This document shows, piece by piece, positions 24,948 through 32,966 of a DNA stretch of 64,000 nucleotides (position 1 is its first letter; each line of letters starts with the position of its first letter). Below the pieces are notes generated by a model that saw nothing but the letters and a program-made list of their open reading frames with translations, did no database searches and was not told the origin of the DNA. The stretch covers positions 37,466-101,465 of the IMG/VR virus record IMGVR_UViG_3300035070_003528. One strand, given 5' to 3'. The translations under genes and the position numbers were made by a program. The stretch is from a virus.

Positions 24948-25162
24948 GCGACGACAAAGAAGCAGCATTTATTGTCGATGACGTAATTCAGTTGGCAGAA
25001 GCAGTCCTTAGTAATTGGTATTATAATAATCCGAATGGAGCCGATAGAGGCGATTACTGCTGGAGAAGACAGTATTTGCGTAATGGTCTCATTTTTAATG
25101 AAGACCACGATCCGAGTTGCCCAGTTATAATTGCAGACGCGGTATTAACTGGGTACAAGTAA
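24944..25162 (+). CDS. hypothetical protein, 72 aa
   Basis: Starts at an ATG overlapping the previous stop (ATGA) and ends just before the terminator, so it is the last gene of the rightward run. Helical start (AFIVDDVIQLAEAVL), then a loop with Cys. No family recognised. Confidence 0.55.
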   Translation: MSDDKEAAFIVDDVIQLAEAVLSNWYYNNPNGADRGDYCWRRQYLRNGLIFNEDHDPSCPVIIADAVLTGYK

Positions 25163-25210
25163 ATAGCCACACCTTTTTCAGCATGTCACGAAAAAGATGT
25201 GGCTATTTCA
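25163..25210 (+). terminator. strong bidirectional terminator
   Basis: AATAGCCACA pairs with TGTGGCTATT, and an inner CTTTTTC pairs with GAAAAAG. It separates the converging rightward run and the leftward genes that end at 25230. Confidence 0.8.
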
Positions 25211-25229
25211 TTACTATCAGTGGTTGTAA

Positions 25230-25733
25230 TTAATCGAAGTTTCTCTCGCCGTGCAATCTGTCATATTCATCCATAAATCTCTGCCTTTCTTCTAAGCACT
25301 CATTGCAATAACATGGATTGTCTTCGTTATCATACCATTCGTCTTCTTCTTCATCGTATAAATAAGCTGTACAGATGTCGTGATCGTAATAATAATCAGC
25401 CGGTGTTTCAGACGATCTAGCCATTTCTAGAAATTCAGATACATAATCATGAGAGCATTGAGCGGTTTCATCGAATACAAAATTTTCGTTTATCGCTTTA
25501 ATATCAAAATCCCTTTGCTTTCTGTAATACCAAGTAGACATGTCGTATTTTACAGTAGCTCCATTAGCCAGGGCATAGTCTACACTTAGATTTGCTGTAA
25601 AATCAATAAACTCTTGTAAATTATCCCATGTAACTAGGGGCTGATTCCATCGATTAACTAACCCGTCTGGTATATTTTCAAAATCATAAAACACGAAACA
25701 CACAACAATATATTCTCGTTCTTTCATATACAT
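25230..25733 (-). CDS. partial paralogue of the 25.7/43.0 kb family, 167 aa
   Basis: Residues 8-75 (VVCFVFYDFENIPDG, PLVTWDNLQEFIDF) align with the C-terminal half of the next gene (VFYPVFKIPNGERF, AVNLDNLQEYVKY). The first 150 residues of that family are missing. The end is very acidic with CYCNEC. Its ATG overlaps the upstream stop (TAATG). It looks like a shortened, diverged copy. Confidence 0.6.
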   Translation of the reverse strand: MYMKEREYIVVCFVFYDFENIPDGLVNRWNQPLVTWDNLQEFIDFTANLSVDYALANGATVKYDMSTWYYRKQRDFDIKAINENFVFDETAQCSHDYVSEFLEMARSSETPADYYYDHDICTAYLYDEEEDEWYDNEDNPCYCNECLEERQRFMDEYDRLHGERNFD

Positions 25734-26740
25734 TAGAATGGAATTCCTTGTGCTGTTAGCTCGTTATTATAATCTTCAATTGCTGCTTGTAACTCTCGCT
25801 CTTGTGCAAGTTCTTCATCAGAATAAAAAACCTCAACTAGATCGCCGAGTTGTTCGCGGCCAAGCTGCCCAACTTTTATTGCCATGTAATCCACTGGATC
25901 TGTTATGCCCATTGCCAGAGAATATAGTTCTGTATCAAAGCCATCATCCAGCACATCTTTATTGGTCATGTGGTTTCTATTGTCGTTTACAAACCATTTG
26001 CTTATTTGGTTTTCTGTAAACTCCTCTTCTTTGATATAGCTAGCATCAATGTCCAGCACATATCCGGCGCATTCTGCCATCAATTCAATGAATTTGTTCT
26101 TTTTGTATTTAACGTATTCTTGAAGGTTGTCTAGATTTACTGCCCCATGAGGCCATGTGCTTGCGAACCAACGCATTTTATTAGCTAGGCGCACATTGAA
26201 TCTTTCCCCATTGGGTATTTTAAAAACTGGGTAGAATACAATAATTTTAATCCCGTTAGAGTCGTCCTCTTTTTTTGATTTAGTCAAATTCCATTCTCTG
26301 CTGGAGGTTCTTTTTCTTACAGTGAAGATGTTTTCTTTTTCTACCAGTTCTCTTATCTGCTGCTGGACATCAACCTCAACAAAACAAAAGTCACTGTGAT
26401 CCGGGTCTTCTTCCGTGACTATTATTGACATTCCGTCTGTTTGCGGGACGCGCATGAAGTTTATTTTGCTTCTACGTATTTTCTTGGACAGTCGCGCCCA
26501 ATCAATATCGTCGTTAATAACACATCGGAACAGTTGCCGTGCGTTCTCTAGATTTCGTCTAACCAACATGGCCCTAAAGCTCCACTGGCGTTCGTGACAA
26601 ACATCACAGCCATAATTGTAATAACCACAGTATTTTGGCTTAGTGTGTTCAATACCCAGAAGATCAGTGTACTCAACGTAACTTTTCCCGCATTCTTTAA
26701 TCAATTTTTCTATTTGTTCAGTAGTTTTTTCGCTTTTCAT
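25733..26740 (-). CDS. paralogous family protein A, 335 aa
   Basis: The N-terminal third has CGYYNYGCDVCHERQWSF, a Cys/His cluster, then WARLSKKIRRSKINFMRVP and a VTEEDPDHSDFCFVEVD strand. The C-terminal half (NKMRWFASTWPHGAVNLDNL, EYVKYKKNKF, DPVDYMAIK) is clearly shared with the 43034-43984 protein. The ATG at 26740 follows AAGGA. I cannot name the family; basic K/R runs suggest nucleic-acid binding. Confidence 0.65.
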   Translation of the reverse strand: MKSEKTTEQIEKLIKECGKSYVEYTDLLGIEHTKPKYCGYYNYGCDVCHERQWSFRAMLVRRNLENARQLFRCVINDDIDWARLSKKIRRSKINFMRVPQTDGMSIIVTEEDPDHSDFCFVEVDVQQQIRELVEKENIFTVRKRTSSREWNLTKSKKEDDSNGIKIIVFYPVFKIPNGERFNVRLANKMRWFASTWPHGAVNLDNLQEYVKYKKNKFIELMAECAGYVLDIDASYIKEEEFTENQISKWFVNDNRNHMTNKDVLDDGFDTELYSLAMGITDPVDYMAIKVGQLGREQLGDLVEVFYSDEELAQERELQAAIEDYNNELTAQGIPF

Positions 26741-26773
26741 ATCTTTATCCTTTTGCAAAATAGTTATGTGACT

Positions 26774-26802
26774 ATCTTATCAATTTCGTATATCCATGTC
26801 AA
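26774..26802 (-). promoter_or_regulatory. leftward promoter for 26740 gene
   Basis: TTGACA (26797-26802) and TAAGAT (26774-26779), 17 bases apart, with ATACGAAA in the spacer, the element seen in the other TTGACW promoters of this genome. Confidence 0.55.
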
Positions 26803-26863
26803 TAACCAAAATATACGGGATAAAAACAATTAAACTACCCACATATGGGTAAATAAAGGAGAA

Positions 26864-26883
26864 GACCCCCGTAATTGGGGGTC
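26864..26883. terminator. perfect GC hairpin
   Basis: GACCCCC-GTAATT-GGGGGTC, a 7-bp GC-rich stem. No T-run follows in the rightward direction; leftward it is followed by TTCTCCTTTATTT. Possibly a weak terminator or attenuator between the divergent units. Confidence 0.4.
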
Positions 26884-27018
26884 AGGATAAAGAGAGGGGG
26901 TGCTTCATAACTATTTTACTCTTTAATTGTATAGTAGCCGCCCATATTTCTTAATAGTACGTTACTACCATACAATAATTACAGTATACAGAAGTGGTTC
27001 TTTAATGTCAATAAAAAA

Positions 27019-27080
27019 GAAATGTGTCCGTTTTGCTTTCATTAGTAAGAGTAATAGTGAAAGCAAAACGGACACATTTC
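27019..27080. repeat. 23-bp perfect inverted repeat
   Basis: GAAATGTGTCCGTTTTGCTT plus TCA is mirrored exactly after a 16-base loop, ending CACATTTC at 27080. It is the longest perfect stem in the window. The leftward side continues CTTTTTTAT. It may be a terminator, but is longer than needed for one. Confidence 0.8.
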
Positions 27081-27103
27081 ATTGTTTTAGCACTTTGTTA
27101 CCA

Positions 27104-27133
27104 TTTACACGGCCGTCGTTGTCCCTATATAAT
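27104..27133 (+). promoter_or_regulatory. rightward promoter overlapping ACGGCCGT
   Basis: TTTACA (27104-27109) and TATAAT (27128-27133) are 18 bases apart. A copy of the iterated palindrome (27109-27116) begins on the last base of the -35. Confidence 0.5.
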
Positions 27134-27180
27134 TAACCTATGTGTAAATACGGTAGTCTCAAACAAGGTCAGTCATCGTC

Positions 27181-27468
27181 ATGAAAAGTAGAACAATAAT
27201 AGAAAAGTTTTGTAAAGAACATGATATTGAGATCGTTTCGTTGGATTACACTCGTGAATACACGGCCGTTCCAGAAGAACTTGTTCCCGTTGGCTGGGTA
27301 ATTGTCTGTCATCCAGTTAGTAACAAAGACGATGTATTTGAGTACAATGGTTCTTGCGATGATATTGTTTGGCAATTAAATGAATTGATTGATTATGACG
27401 ACTGGTCAGATGAATTAGCTGGGCATTTGTTTGATACGTGTTTCGGTGAAATTGATGAACGATTATAA
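27181..27468 (+). CDS. hypothetical acidic protein, 95 aa
   Basis: The only convincing rightward gene between 25.2 and 34.1 kb. A 14-codon frame (27139-27183) ends in ATGA overlap with its start and could be a leader. The protein has a beta core (VPVGWVIVCHPV) and an acidic helical end. No family recognised. Confidence 0.6.
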   Translation: MKSRTIIEKFCKEHDIEIVSLDYTREYTAVPEELVPVGWVIVCHPVSNKDDVFEYNGSCDDIVWQLNELIDYDDWSDELAGHLFDTCFGEIDERL

Positions 27469-27528
27469 AATTTATTACGAGATTAGATAAAAGCATTAGA
27501 GCAGTTAATAACGGCCGTTGAGCAACAT

Positions 27529-27627
27529 ATGTGGCCTGTGATTGGTCAGTTTAACGATGTCGATGAGCAGATTGATGCGCTGTATAACTGGCTGTGTTCG
27601 CAATCTCGTAGTATTCGGGAGAAATGA
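27529..27627 (+). CDS. possible small gene or gene remnant, 32 aa
   Basis: The frame MWPVIGQFNDVDEQIDALYN followed by WLCSQSRSIREK looks coding and continues upstream without a start (ALEQLITAVEQH, through an ACGGCCGT copy). The missing start suggests a degraded gene. Low certainty. Confidence 0.35.
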   Translation: MWPVIGQFNDVDEQIDALYNWLCSQSRSIREK

Positions 27628-28219
27628 TGTTATTTAATTGGGTTATTGCCAGTGTTATATAAGCCAGTATTTCGTGAAAATGGTTTATGGCGGAATAAAT
27701 CGAGTCCCTTGTATCGCTACACGAAAAACAAAGTCAAGGGGAGGCGGCTTCGCATAGCCACACAAAAACAATCTACACAATACCTGTTCACTATGCGCAA
27801 TGAATTCCCCTGGTAGCACAACCCCTATGATCATAAACTTATTTTAACCGGCGAGTGATGGTCTATACATTGCCACAATCACCCACTACTGAGCACAGAA
27901 CACAAACGGCCGTATAATATTCCTTCCCCATGTTGCTGCTTAACTCGCCAATTAATTAACACAATAGAATAATATTTATTATTTATTATTAAACATTGTT
28001 ATTAGAATCAATTCTGCACCTTACAGGTTGATGCCAGACGGCCGTAACTTACCACACATAGGGTTACTACCACAAAGCACGTTACGGCCGTTAGAACCGC
28101 ACCTATAACGGTATTAATGTGGCTATACGAATGCAACTTACTATTTCGCATAGTCACATTACCTGGCAAAAAAATAGACCATCGTTAGACAGTCTATTAA
28201 GATTCTATTCTATTGTATG
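27628..28219. other. intergenic region, no supported gene
   Basis: Holds three ACGGCCGT copies (27906, 28038, 28084) and inverted TTCGCATAG/CTATACGAA elements, including a near-palindrome pairing AATGTGGCTATACGAA with TTTCGCATAGTCACATT (28116-28158). AT-rich stretch at 27960-28010. I see no ORF worth calling. Confidence 0.5.
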
Positions 28220-28447
28220 TTACGGCAGCTGGTTATAATTACTCCTCATTAATTGCATTGTGCCATTGTCAAAACGTATATCGTTTGAGTATTCTATTAA
28301 CTTTTCTTTAGTCAAAAACCCAGTTGTCATTACCATATGATTATGATCAACATAACGATAATATCCATTAATGAGCACAATGTTGTCGCTATTTAATACC
28401 TCAGCTTTAATATCTTTTAACGCACGTGGTGTGTAGTTTATCATCAT
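28220..28447 (-). CDS. hypothetical protein, 75 aa
   Basis: GGGG lies just before the ATGATG pair; the second ATG has better spacing. The protein has beta-strand pattern (NIVLINGYYRYVDHNHMV) and no recognised domain. Confidence 0.55.
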   Translation of the reverse strand: MMINYTPRALKDIKAEVLNSDNIVLINGYYRYVDHNHMVMTTGFLTKEKLIEYSNDIRFDNGTMQLMRSNYNQLP

Positions 28448-28639
28448 TTACCCCTTGACCTTACGGCCGTTTATCCGAAATACATTTGGTTTAATCTCTA
28501 TCCACTCCAGATAGCCAGTATGGTATAAAATGTTAGCCAGATCGTATTCGTCTTCGTTTAGTTGAGTATTTAGTTTGCCGCTTAATACCCTGGCTGAAAA
28601 AATAGAGATAGCATGACACCGTGTTTTATAATCTGTCAC
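28448..28639 (-). CDS. hypothetical protein, 63 aa
   Basis: GTG start after GGGGG. Helix-rich start and a winged-helix-like end (NILYHTGYLEWIEIKPNVF). It overlaps the membrane peptide gene upstream by 14 bases. No family recognised. Confidence 0.55.
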   Translation of the reverse strand: MTDYKTRCHAISIFSARVLSGKLNTQLNEDEYDLANILYHTGYLEWIEIKPNVFRINGRKVKG

Positions 28640-28721
28640 ATGCCCCCACTTTGCAACATGCTAGAAATAGAATACTTGTAACTACGGATAGAATACAGAA
28701 TGATACAAAAATGGTTAACAT
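28626..28721 (-). CDS. single-span membrane peptide, 31 aa
   Basis: MLTIFVSFCILSVVTSILFL followed by ACCKVGACDRL. AAGGTG precedes the ATG. One hydrophobic helix and a cluster of three cysteines at the end, which could be acylated or disulphide-bonded. Confidence 0.5.
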   Translation of the reverse strand: MLTIFVSFCILSVVTSILFLACCKVGACDRL

Positions 28722-28725
28722 TATT

Positions 28726-28750
28726 TCACCTTATTAATTGACTGAATTAT
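28726..28750 (-). repeat. repeated gene-leader element (copy 1)
   Basis: The leftward strand reads ATAATTCAGTCAATTAA then the ribosome site AGGTGA. A second copy, one base different, lies at 28964-28988. Both precede small genes. Confidence 0.7.
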
Positions 28751-28959
28751 AAAACAGAATACCAACGAATTTTTACAGAGTACGCACCTTTGAACATACG
28801 GCCGTTATCGTGATATTCTGCCGGGATTGTAACGAATAAAACACTGTCATTTTCCCGCATAGCTTCAAAAACACGGACATCGAATAAATTAATTTGAGTG
28901 CCATTGTATAATTCTACTGATACTTGACCGGCTAATTTTTGGATTTTATTAAGTGTCAT
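28747..28959 (-). CDS. hypothetical protein, 70 aa
   Basis: Beta-rich protein (VSVELYNGTQINLFDVRVFE). GAGGTGAGATG precedes the start, directly after the second leader repeat. No family recognised. Confidence 0.55.
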   Translation of the reverse strand: MTLNKIQKLAGQVSVELYNGTQINLFDVRVFEAMRENDSVLFVTIPAEYHDNGRMFKGAYSVKIRWYSVL

Positions 28960-28963
28960 CTCA

Positions 28964-28988
28964 TCACCTCATTAATTGACTGAATTAT
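28964..28988 (-). repeat. repeated gene-leader element (copy 2)
   Basis: Same sequence as 28726-28750 apart from one base; transcribed from the promoter at 29001-29029. Confidence 0.7.
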
Positions 28989-29000
28989 CTAACTACTGGA

Positions 29001-29029
29001 ATAATACCATAGTTATATAACACTGTCAA
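29001..29029 (-). promoter_or_regulatory. sigma70-type leftward promoter
   Basis: TTGACA (29024-29029) and TATTAT (29001-29006), exactly 17 bases apart; the spacer carries GTTATATAA, common to the leftward promoters. Confidence 0.7.
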
Positions 29030-29079
29030 GTAAATGAGGTACCATTTTCTATAGCAACTTTGTTCTAATTTACGGCCGT

Positions 29080-29271
29080 TCATTCTAGGTTATCAATATC
29101 TTGAGCGGCATTAATAACCATTGCCAGCAAACTATTTTGATCTAACAATGATTTATATTTTGGCGTATCTGTCATGCGGAGGACATTGTCGTAATTTTCC
29201 ATTCTAACAATGTCCCTGGCAATGCTTCCCTTGCAATCTAATAACCATTTGATAAATTGTGTCTTTGTCAT
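29080..29271 (-). CDS. hypothetical helical protein, 63 aa
   Basis: MTKTQFIKWLLDCKGSIARD and following; small helical protein. Ends 1 base after an ACGGCCGT copy begins its last codons' flank. The start touches the upstream stop (29271). No family recognised. Confidence 0.5.
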   Translation of the reverse strand: MTKTQFIKWLLDCKGSIARDIVRMENYDNVLRMTDTPKYKSLLDQNSLLAMVINAAQDIDNLE

Positions 29272-29468
29272 TATATATCCATCTCCGCGTTGAAAATGCT
29301 GTCAACGGTAGGTTGGTTAGCTACGCCGGTATATCTTTCTATTTCACCTAACATGTAGATAATATACTCTGCGTCAACCGGCCGTATGTTACCATAATTT
29401 ACGCCACGCTTGATATATCTTGCTAATATATTTTTGTCTAAAATTGCATCAAATTGTTTATTGTTCAT
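29271..29468 (-). CDS. hypothetical helical protein, 65 aa
   Basis: Start chosen at 29468 because GAGGG lies 6 bases upstream. Helical and polar (AEYIIMLGEIERYTG). Overlaps the next start. Confidence 0.5.
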   Translation of the reverse strand: MNNKQFDAILDKNILARYIKRGVNYGNIRPVDAEYIIYMLGEIERYTGVANQPTVDSIFNAEMDI

Positions 29469-29569
29469 TTTTGCCCTCATTTTGCTATAAGAAACCATGT
29501 TTACATAATAGGTTTCAATTTATTCTGAACGTTCAATATGTTCAGTTTGAAATAAATTTGGAAAAGTGC

Positions 29570-29615
29570 CTATATAGGGGAAGAGGTTCAATCAATAACC
29601 TACTCCCCTATATAG
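29570..29615 (-). terminator. long hairpin, likely leftward terminator
   Basis: CTATATAGGGG pairs with CCCCTATATAG and an inner AGAGGTT with AACCT, giving 17-18 bp. It lies between the 29632 stop and the 29468 start. No clear T-run. Confidence 0.55.
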
Positions 29616-29631
29616 CTATACAAGTTACCTG

Positions 29632-29904
29632 TTAGAAATTGACATCATTTTTAGGGTAACTGAATCCCATTGCCCGCCTAACTTTTGCAATCTTTTTATT
29701 TTGTTCCTTAACGGCCGTTTTATGATTTTGCATACCATATACTCTGGAGTCAATATAACTTGCCTTTCTAATAAGTTGCTGGGCCACATATTCCATTAAA
29801 TCAGCAACATTTTGCAAATCGACAGAATTATAATTTTTAATTGTTTCTTGCAATTCTGCCAATGATGTATTTTCTAAAATTGTACATAGTTCTTTTGTGT
29901 CCAT
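29632..29904 (-). CDS. hypothetical helical protein, 90 aa
   Basis: MDTKELCTILENTSLAELQE then coiled-coil-like segments and a basic middle (KEQNKKIAKVRRA). GAGGTGG precedes the ATG. No family recognised. Confidence 0.55.
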   Translation of the reverse strand: MDTKELCTILENTSLAELQETIKNYNSVDLQNVADLMEYVAQQLIRKASYIDSRVYGMQNHKTAVKEQNKKIAKVRRAMGFSYPKNDVNF

Positions 29905-29975
29905 AATTCCACCTCATTTTATTATTGGTTCTATATCCTATCTTGCATTATAACATATGATAGGATCGTATTATG

Positions 29976-30569
29976 TCAATAAATACGGCCGTCTACGGTA
30001 AATGTCCACTCATTAGCTTGACACATATCGATAAAACTTTCTTCACTGGTGATATAATCGTACTCATTTTCTAATTGAGTATAAATCCAGCGCATAAAAT
30101 CGCGTAATGTCTCAATTAAATCATTTTCGTCATTGCCGTTTACACTGCTATCATTGTCGTGATCCACGTCAACAACTGTGCATAATTCATGATAGTAATG
30201 GCCGCTATGTTTAACGCTGGCAGATAATTGGTAAAAATTACGCTTTTGAATACTCGCCAATGTCTTTACAATTCTATTTAATTCACTGTCAAGAGGTGCA
30301 TAATCCGCTACCAGTTTAACGCATTGCTTTTTGTAGCTATAACCACCCTCGAAACACGCCCCATCACCTTGGGAGCAAAAACCAGAAAAGTAAATATTAT
30401 CTACGTCAATTCCCATTAAACCGCCAATAGTTTTGGCATCATCATAAATACAATCATACCAGGGATAATCAATACCATTGGCGATATAATCATCTAATGC
30501 CTCGCTTTTTGCAGCGTCGCTTAATTCGCTAAATTCATAAACATTATAAGTTTTTGTAATTTTTTTCAT
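29976..30569 (-). CDS. conserved phage protein of unknown function, 197 aa
   Basis: The middle FSGFCSQGDGACFEGGYSY, then YAPLDSELNRIVKTL, NFYQLSASVKHSGHYYHELC and an acidic stretch, belongs to a family common in phages and plasmids and often labelled as antitoxin-like; its role is unproven. Starts MKKITKTYNVYEFSELSD after AGGTGAAATA. The last codons overlap an ACGGCCGT copy. Confidence 0.65.
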   Translation of the reverse strand: MKKITKTYNVYEFSELSDAAKSEALDDYIANGIDYPWYDCIYDDAKTIGGLMGIDVDNIYFSGFCSQGDGACFEGGYSYKKQCVKLVADYAPLDSELNRIVKTLASIQKRNFYQLSASVKHSGHYYHELCTVVDVDHDNDSSVNGNDENDLIETLRDFMRWIYTQLENEYDYITSEESFIDMCQANEWTFTVDGRIY

Positions 30570-30582
30570 TATTTCACCTCAA

Positions 30583-30759
30583 TTATGATTTCACCCACGT
30601 ACTCCCGCAATTTTCACAAGTCCACAATTCCACTTCATTATAAACAACATTATTATTATCATCACGCCACAAACGGCCGTCTTTACGTTCTGGTAATTTT
30701 TGCATACCAATAAAAGTATGTTTACATTTTTTATTGCATTGTGGGCAAATTGCTATCAT
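30583..30759 (-). CDS. zinc-ribbon protein, 58 aa
   Basis: Residues 5-10 CPQCNKKC and 50-53 CENCG make a classic ribbon. Start at 30759 chosen because GGAG lies 8 bases upstream and ATGA overlaps the upstream stop. Confidence 0.6.
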   Translation of the reverse strand: MIAICPQCNKKCKHTFIGMQKLPERKDGRLWRDDNNNVVYNEVELWTCENCGSTWVKS

Positions 30760-30926
30760 TGTCGATCTCTCCATTCTCTAGTTGACCGTTGCGAAACATA
30801 AACAGTATAATCTGTATTGCGATAAACTAAACGATAATCCTTGATCCATTGGCGACATTCTTTATATGTTCCCTCGTCAATGGTTTCTACTTTCCCACTA
30901 GAGTCTTTAATGTTGATATATGCCAT
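30756..30926 (-). CDS. hypothetical protein, 56 aa
   Basis: MAYINIKDSSGKVETIDEGT followed by YKECRQWIKDYRLVYR and YTVYVSQRSTREW: beta hairpin, helix, beta strands. Overlaps upstream stop (TAATG) and downstream start (ATGA), so translation is coupled on both sides. Confidence 0.6.
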   Translation of the reverse strand: MAYINIKDSSGKVETIDEGTYKECRQWIKDYRLVYRNTDYTVYVSQRSTREWRDRQ

Positions 30927-31060
30927 TATAACCAGCCTATTGCAATTGCTTGCCTAACAGACAATCCGCGCGGGAAATATCCCATTTTCAATTTACTAAC
31001 GATCTCAACGGCCGTATTTTCATCCGTTCCAACTGCTAACAATTTTTGAAAAGTTGTCAT
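30926..31060 (-). CDS. hypothetical protein, 44 aa
   Basis: MTTFQKLLAVGTDENTAVEI followed by VSKLKMGYFPRGLSVRQAIA. Contains an ACGGCCGT copy encoding T-A-V. AAAGG lies 5 bases upstream; coupled to both neighbours by overlap. Small helical protein. Confidence 0.55.
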   Translation of the reverse strand: MTTFQKLLAVGTDENTAVEIVSKLKMGYFPRGLSVRQAIAIGWL

Positions 31061-31206
31061 GATGCCTTTACCTCAGATAATACGCTATCGTAAGTAAACC
31101 AGCCACTAATAAACATATGATACAAATTGCTATAATACGCTGCTTTGTTCGGGTACAATCTGATTTTAAACCGGACAATAATTTCTAACTTATTTTCTTT
31201 GGACAT
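31057..31206 (-). CDS. hypothetical basic protein, 49 aa
   Basis: MSKENKLEIIVRFKIRLYPN followed by a Tyr-rich helix. GAGGTGAAACA precedes the ATG; stop overlaps the next start (ATGA). No family recognised. Confidence 0.55.
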   Translation of the reverse strand: MSKENKLEIIVRFKIRLYPNKAAYYSNLYHMFISGWFTYDSVLSEVKAS

Positions 31207-31231
31207 TGTTTCACCTCATTAATTTATATTA

Positions 31232-31263
31232 ATACCAGAGTCTACACCCTTTCCCTCTGGTAT
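31232..31263 (-). other. leader hairpin
   Basis: ATACCAGAG pairs with CTCTGGTAT (9 bp) 26 bases upstream of the 31206 start. Could be an attenuator or a stabilising mRNA end. Confidence 0.4.
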
Positions 31264-31440
31264 ATTATCCATTGCCCGATTATTACATGTTGCCATGTTT
31301 TGGTCGATCTAATCTTTTCAGATAGCAAGCCAATTAATTAAAATTGACACTAGACTGATTGTCTAATCAAGGGTGCAATGGTACTTATAATCTTATTATT
31401 GCCTACAATCTCCGTTATAGGCAATGTATAAAATTATAAA

Positions 31441-31596
31441 TTATCCGTAACGATCGTACTTGCGAGTACGTGAATTTTCATAGCTTCCACCATTGTAACT
31501 AGTTGCAGTGTCACTGCTATAATCTGCCGGTTTACGCAATGCCAACATTGCCACGATTGCCAATAAAATAATCCCGCTTACAATTAATACTGCCAT
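31441..31596 (-). CDS. single-span membrane protein, 51 aa
   Basis: MAVLIVSGIILLAIVAMLAL is a membrane helix, followed by a polar tail rich in Ser/Tyr/Asn and ending with RTRKYDRYG. GAGGTGATAAG precedes the ATG. Likely N-out, C-in by the basic tail. Confidence 0.6.
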   Translation of the reverse strand: MAVLIVSGIILLAIVAMLALRKPADYSSDTATSYNGGSYENSRTRKYDRYG

Positions 31597-31767
31597 CTTA
31601 TCACCTCATTTGTTTGTTTGTTTATTTGTTGTCTCAACTGCCAATACTATAGCAAAAGTTATATAACAACAATAGTGCCAAATGTCATATAAAATTCATG
31701 ACAAAAAACACTTGACAAATTACAAAAAAGTTATCTCAAAAAATATAGACATTTGTCTGGTATATTA

Positions 31768-32190
31768 TTAAAGTTTAAAAATGCACTCACTGATTGCGTA
31801 GTGAATAGTATCCTCCAGATAATCCCGCAAAAGGTGACGATCTGCCAAGTGATGTCCGTTATTGAATTGTAGCGTAAAATTTTCTGCCAATAGATCCAAT
31901 AAAGAGTTTACGCGTTCTGTCATGCGTTCTTTACTTGGCATATGGTTATAACTTACCATTTTAGCATATGCGTCAATAACATAATCAAATAAAGTTTTGT
32001 CTAATCTAACGCTAAAATCTTGCCAACCACAATAAAATCCATTTTCATCCATACAATGAAAACTATTGCTAAAATACACATAACTGCCGTTTGTGGCGTT
32101 ATAGTTCCATGATGCATCAATACCAGATCCATGAGGCAACCCATTGGTAAATTCTACAATACTGTCATTCTCAACGTTTACACTCTTCAT
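31768..32190 (-). CDS. hypothetical protein, 140 aa
   Basis: Beta-rich N-terminal half (GSGIDASWNYNATNGSYVYF) and a helical end. GAGGTGAAATA precedes the ATG. No family recognised. Confidence 0.55.
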   Translation of the reverse strand: MKSVNVENDSIVEFTNGLPHGSGIDASWNYNATNGSYVYFSNSFHCMDENGFYCGWQDFSVRLDKTLFDYVIDAYAKMVSYNHMPSKERMTERVNSLLDLLAENFTLQFNNGHHLADRHLLRDYLEDTIHYAISECIFKL

Positions 32191-32206
32191 TATTTCACCT
32201 CTTTAA

Positions 32207-32503
32207 TTAGCTAATAAAAGTAAAGGCCTTACAAGTTTCATCGTCAAGGAGTTTTACAACAACTCCGCTAAAAAAAGTATCGTTTATATATCCATCAAAT
32301 TCTAGCATATAATCTGGCGGATTAGGATTATAGAACGAATTGTGAATATTAATAAACTCATCCAAATAATGGCGAGTGCCATAATGGATAAAATACTGTC
32401 TGGTATAATCCGCATTATAGTATAATTTTTGCTCTCTATTTGCCCCATAAAAGGTAACTGTACCATTCTGCCGTTCGACTGTTTTATACGCTTTTTTGAT
32501 CAT
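32207..32503 (-). CDS. hypothetical protein, 98 aa
   Basis: N-terminal basic strand region (KKAYKTVERQNGTVTFYGAN), aromatic-rich core. Start overlaps the stop of the LuxR-type gene. No family recognised. Confidence 0.55.
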   Translation of the reverse strand: MIKKAYKTVERQNGTVTFYGANREQKLYYNADYTRQYFIHYGTRHYLDEFINIHNSFYNPNPPDYMLEFDGYINDTFFSGVVVKLLDDETCKAFTFIS

Positions 32504-32766
32504 TATTTCACCTCGTTGAAAATATTATCTAATACATCATTATTAATATGTTGCTGCAAACTATCGTACAATTCTGTCATAACATAGTCAATCCATACGG
32601 CCGTAACTTCATTACGCGTTACTACGTTGAGACGTTCGCAAATTGAAGAAATGTGATGCTTAACCGTGTTTACACTGATATACAATTCATTTGCTATTGT
32701 CTGATTGTCGCAACCTTTTACAATGAGAGCGACAACCTGTTTTTGTTTTGGTGTCAAGTTTAGCAT
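32503..32766 (-). CDS. LuxR-type HTH regulator, 87 aa
   Basis: Residues 3-55 (LNLTPKQKQVVALIVKGCDN, TIANELYISVNTVKHHISSI) are a clear GerE/LuxR helix-turn-helix with T-P-K-Q, A-N-E-L and T-V-K-x-H-I. There is no receiver or ligand domain, as in stand-alone phage regulators. It is a good candidate for the factor that reads the conserved boxes in the leftward promoters; this link is inference. Confidence 0.8.
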   Translation of the reverse strand: MLNLTPKQKQVVALIVKGCDNQTIANELYISVNTVKHHISSICERLNVVTRNEVTAVWIDYVMTELYDSLQQHINNDVLDNIFNEVK

Positions 32767-32966
32767 TATTTTAACTCCAGTGTTCTGAGAACATTCCCAT
32801 CACGATCTACCATGTGCAGGGTGCCGCCAAAGAAATCATAGCGGACATTACAAAACGGCCGTTCAAGCAACTTGATGCAATGCCATTCATTAATTGGTAG
32901 AAAATAGTAAACATGTAAAATCGCGGATTCTAGTTCATCAAAATATTTATCATCTATATTAAACAT
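32766..32966 (-). CDS. hypothetical protein, 66 aa
   Basis: Start chosen at 32966 (overlap TAATG with the upstream stop, GGGGGG upstream). Short alpha/beta protein (YFDELESAILHVYYFLPI). No family recognised. Confidence 0.5.
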   Translation of the reverse strand: MFNIDDKYFDELESAILHVYYFLPINEWHCIKLLERPFCNVRYDFFGGTLHMVDRDGNVLRTLELK

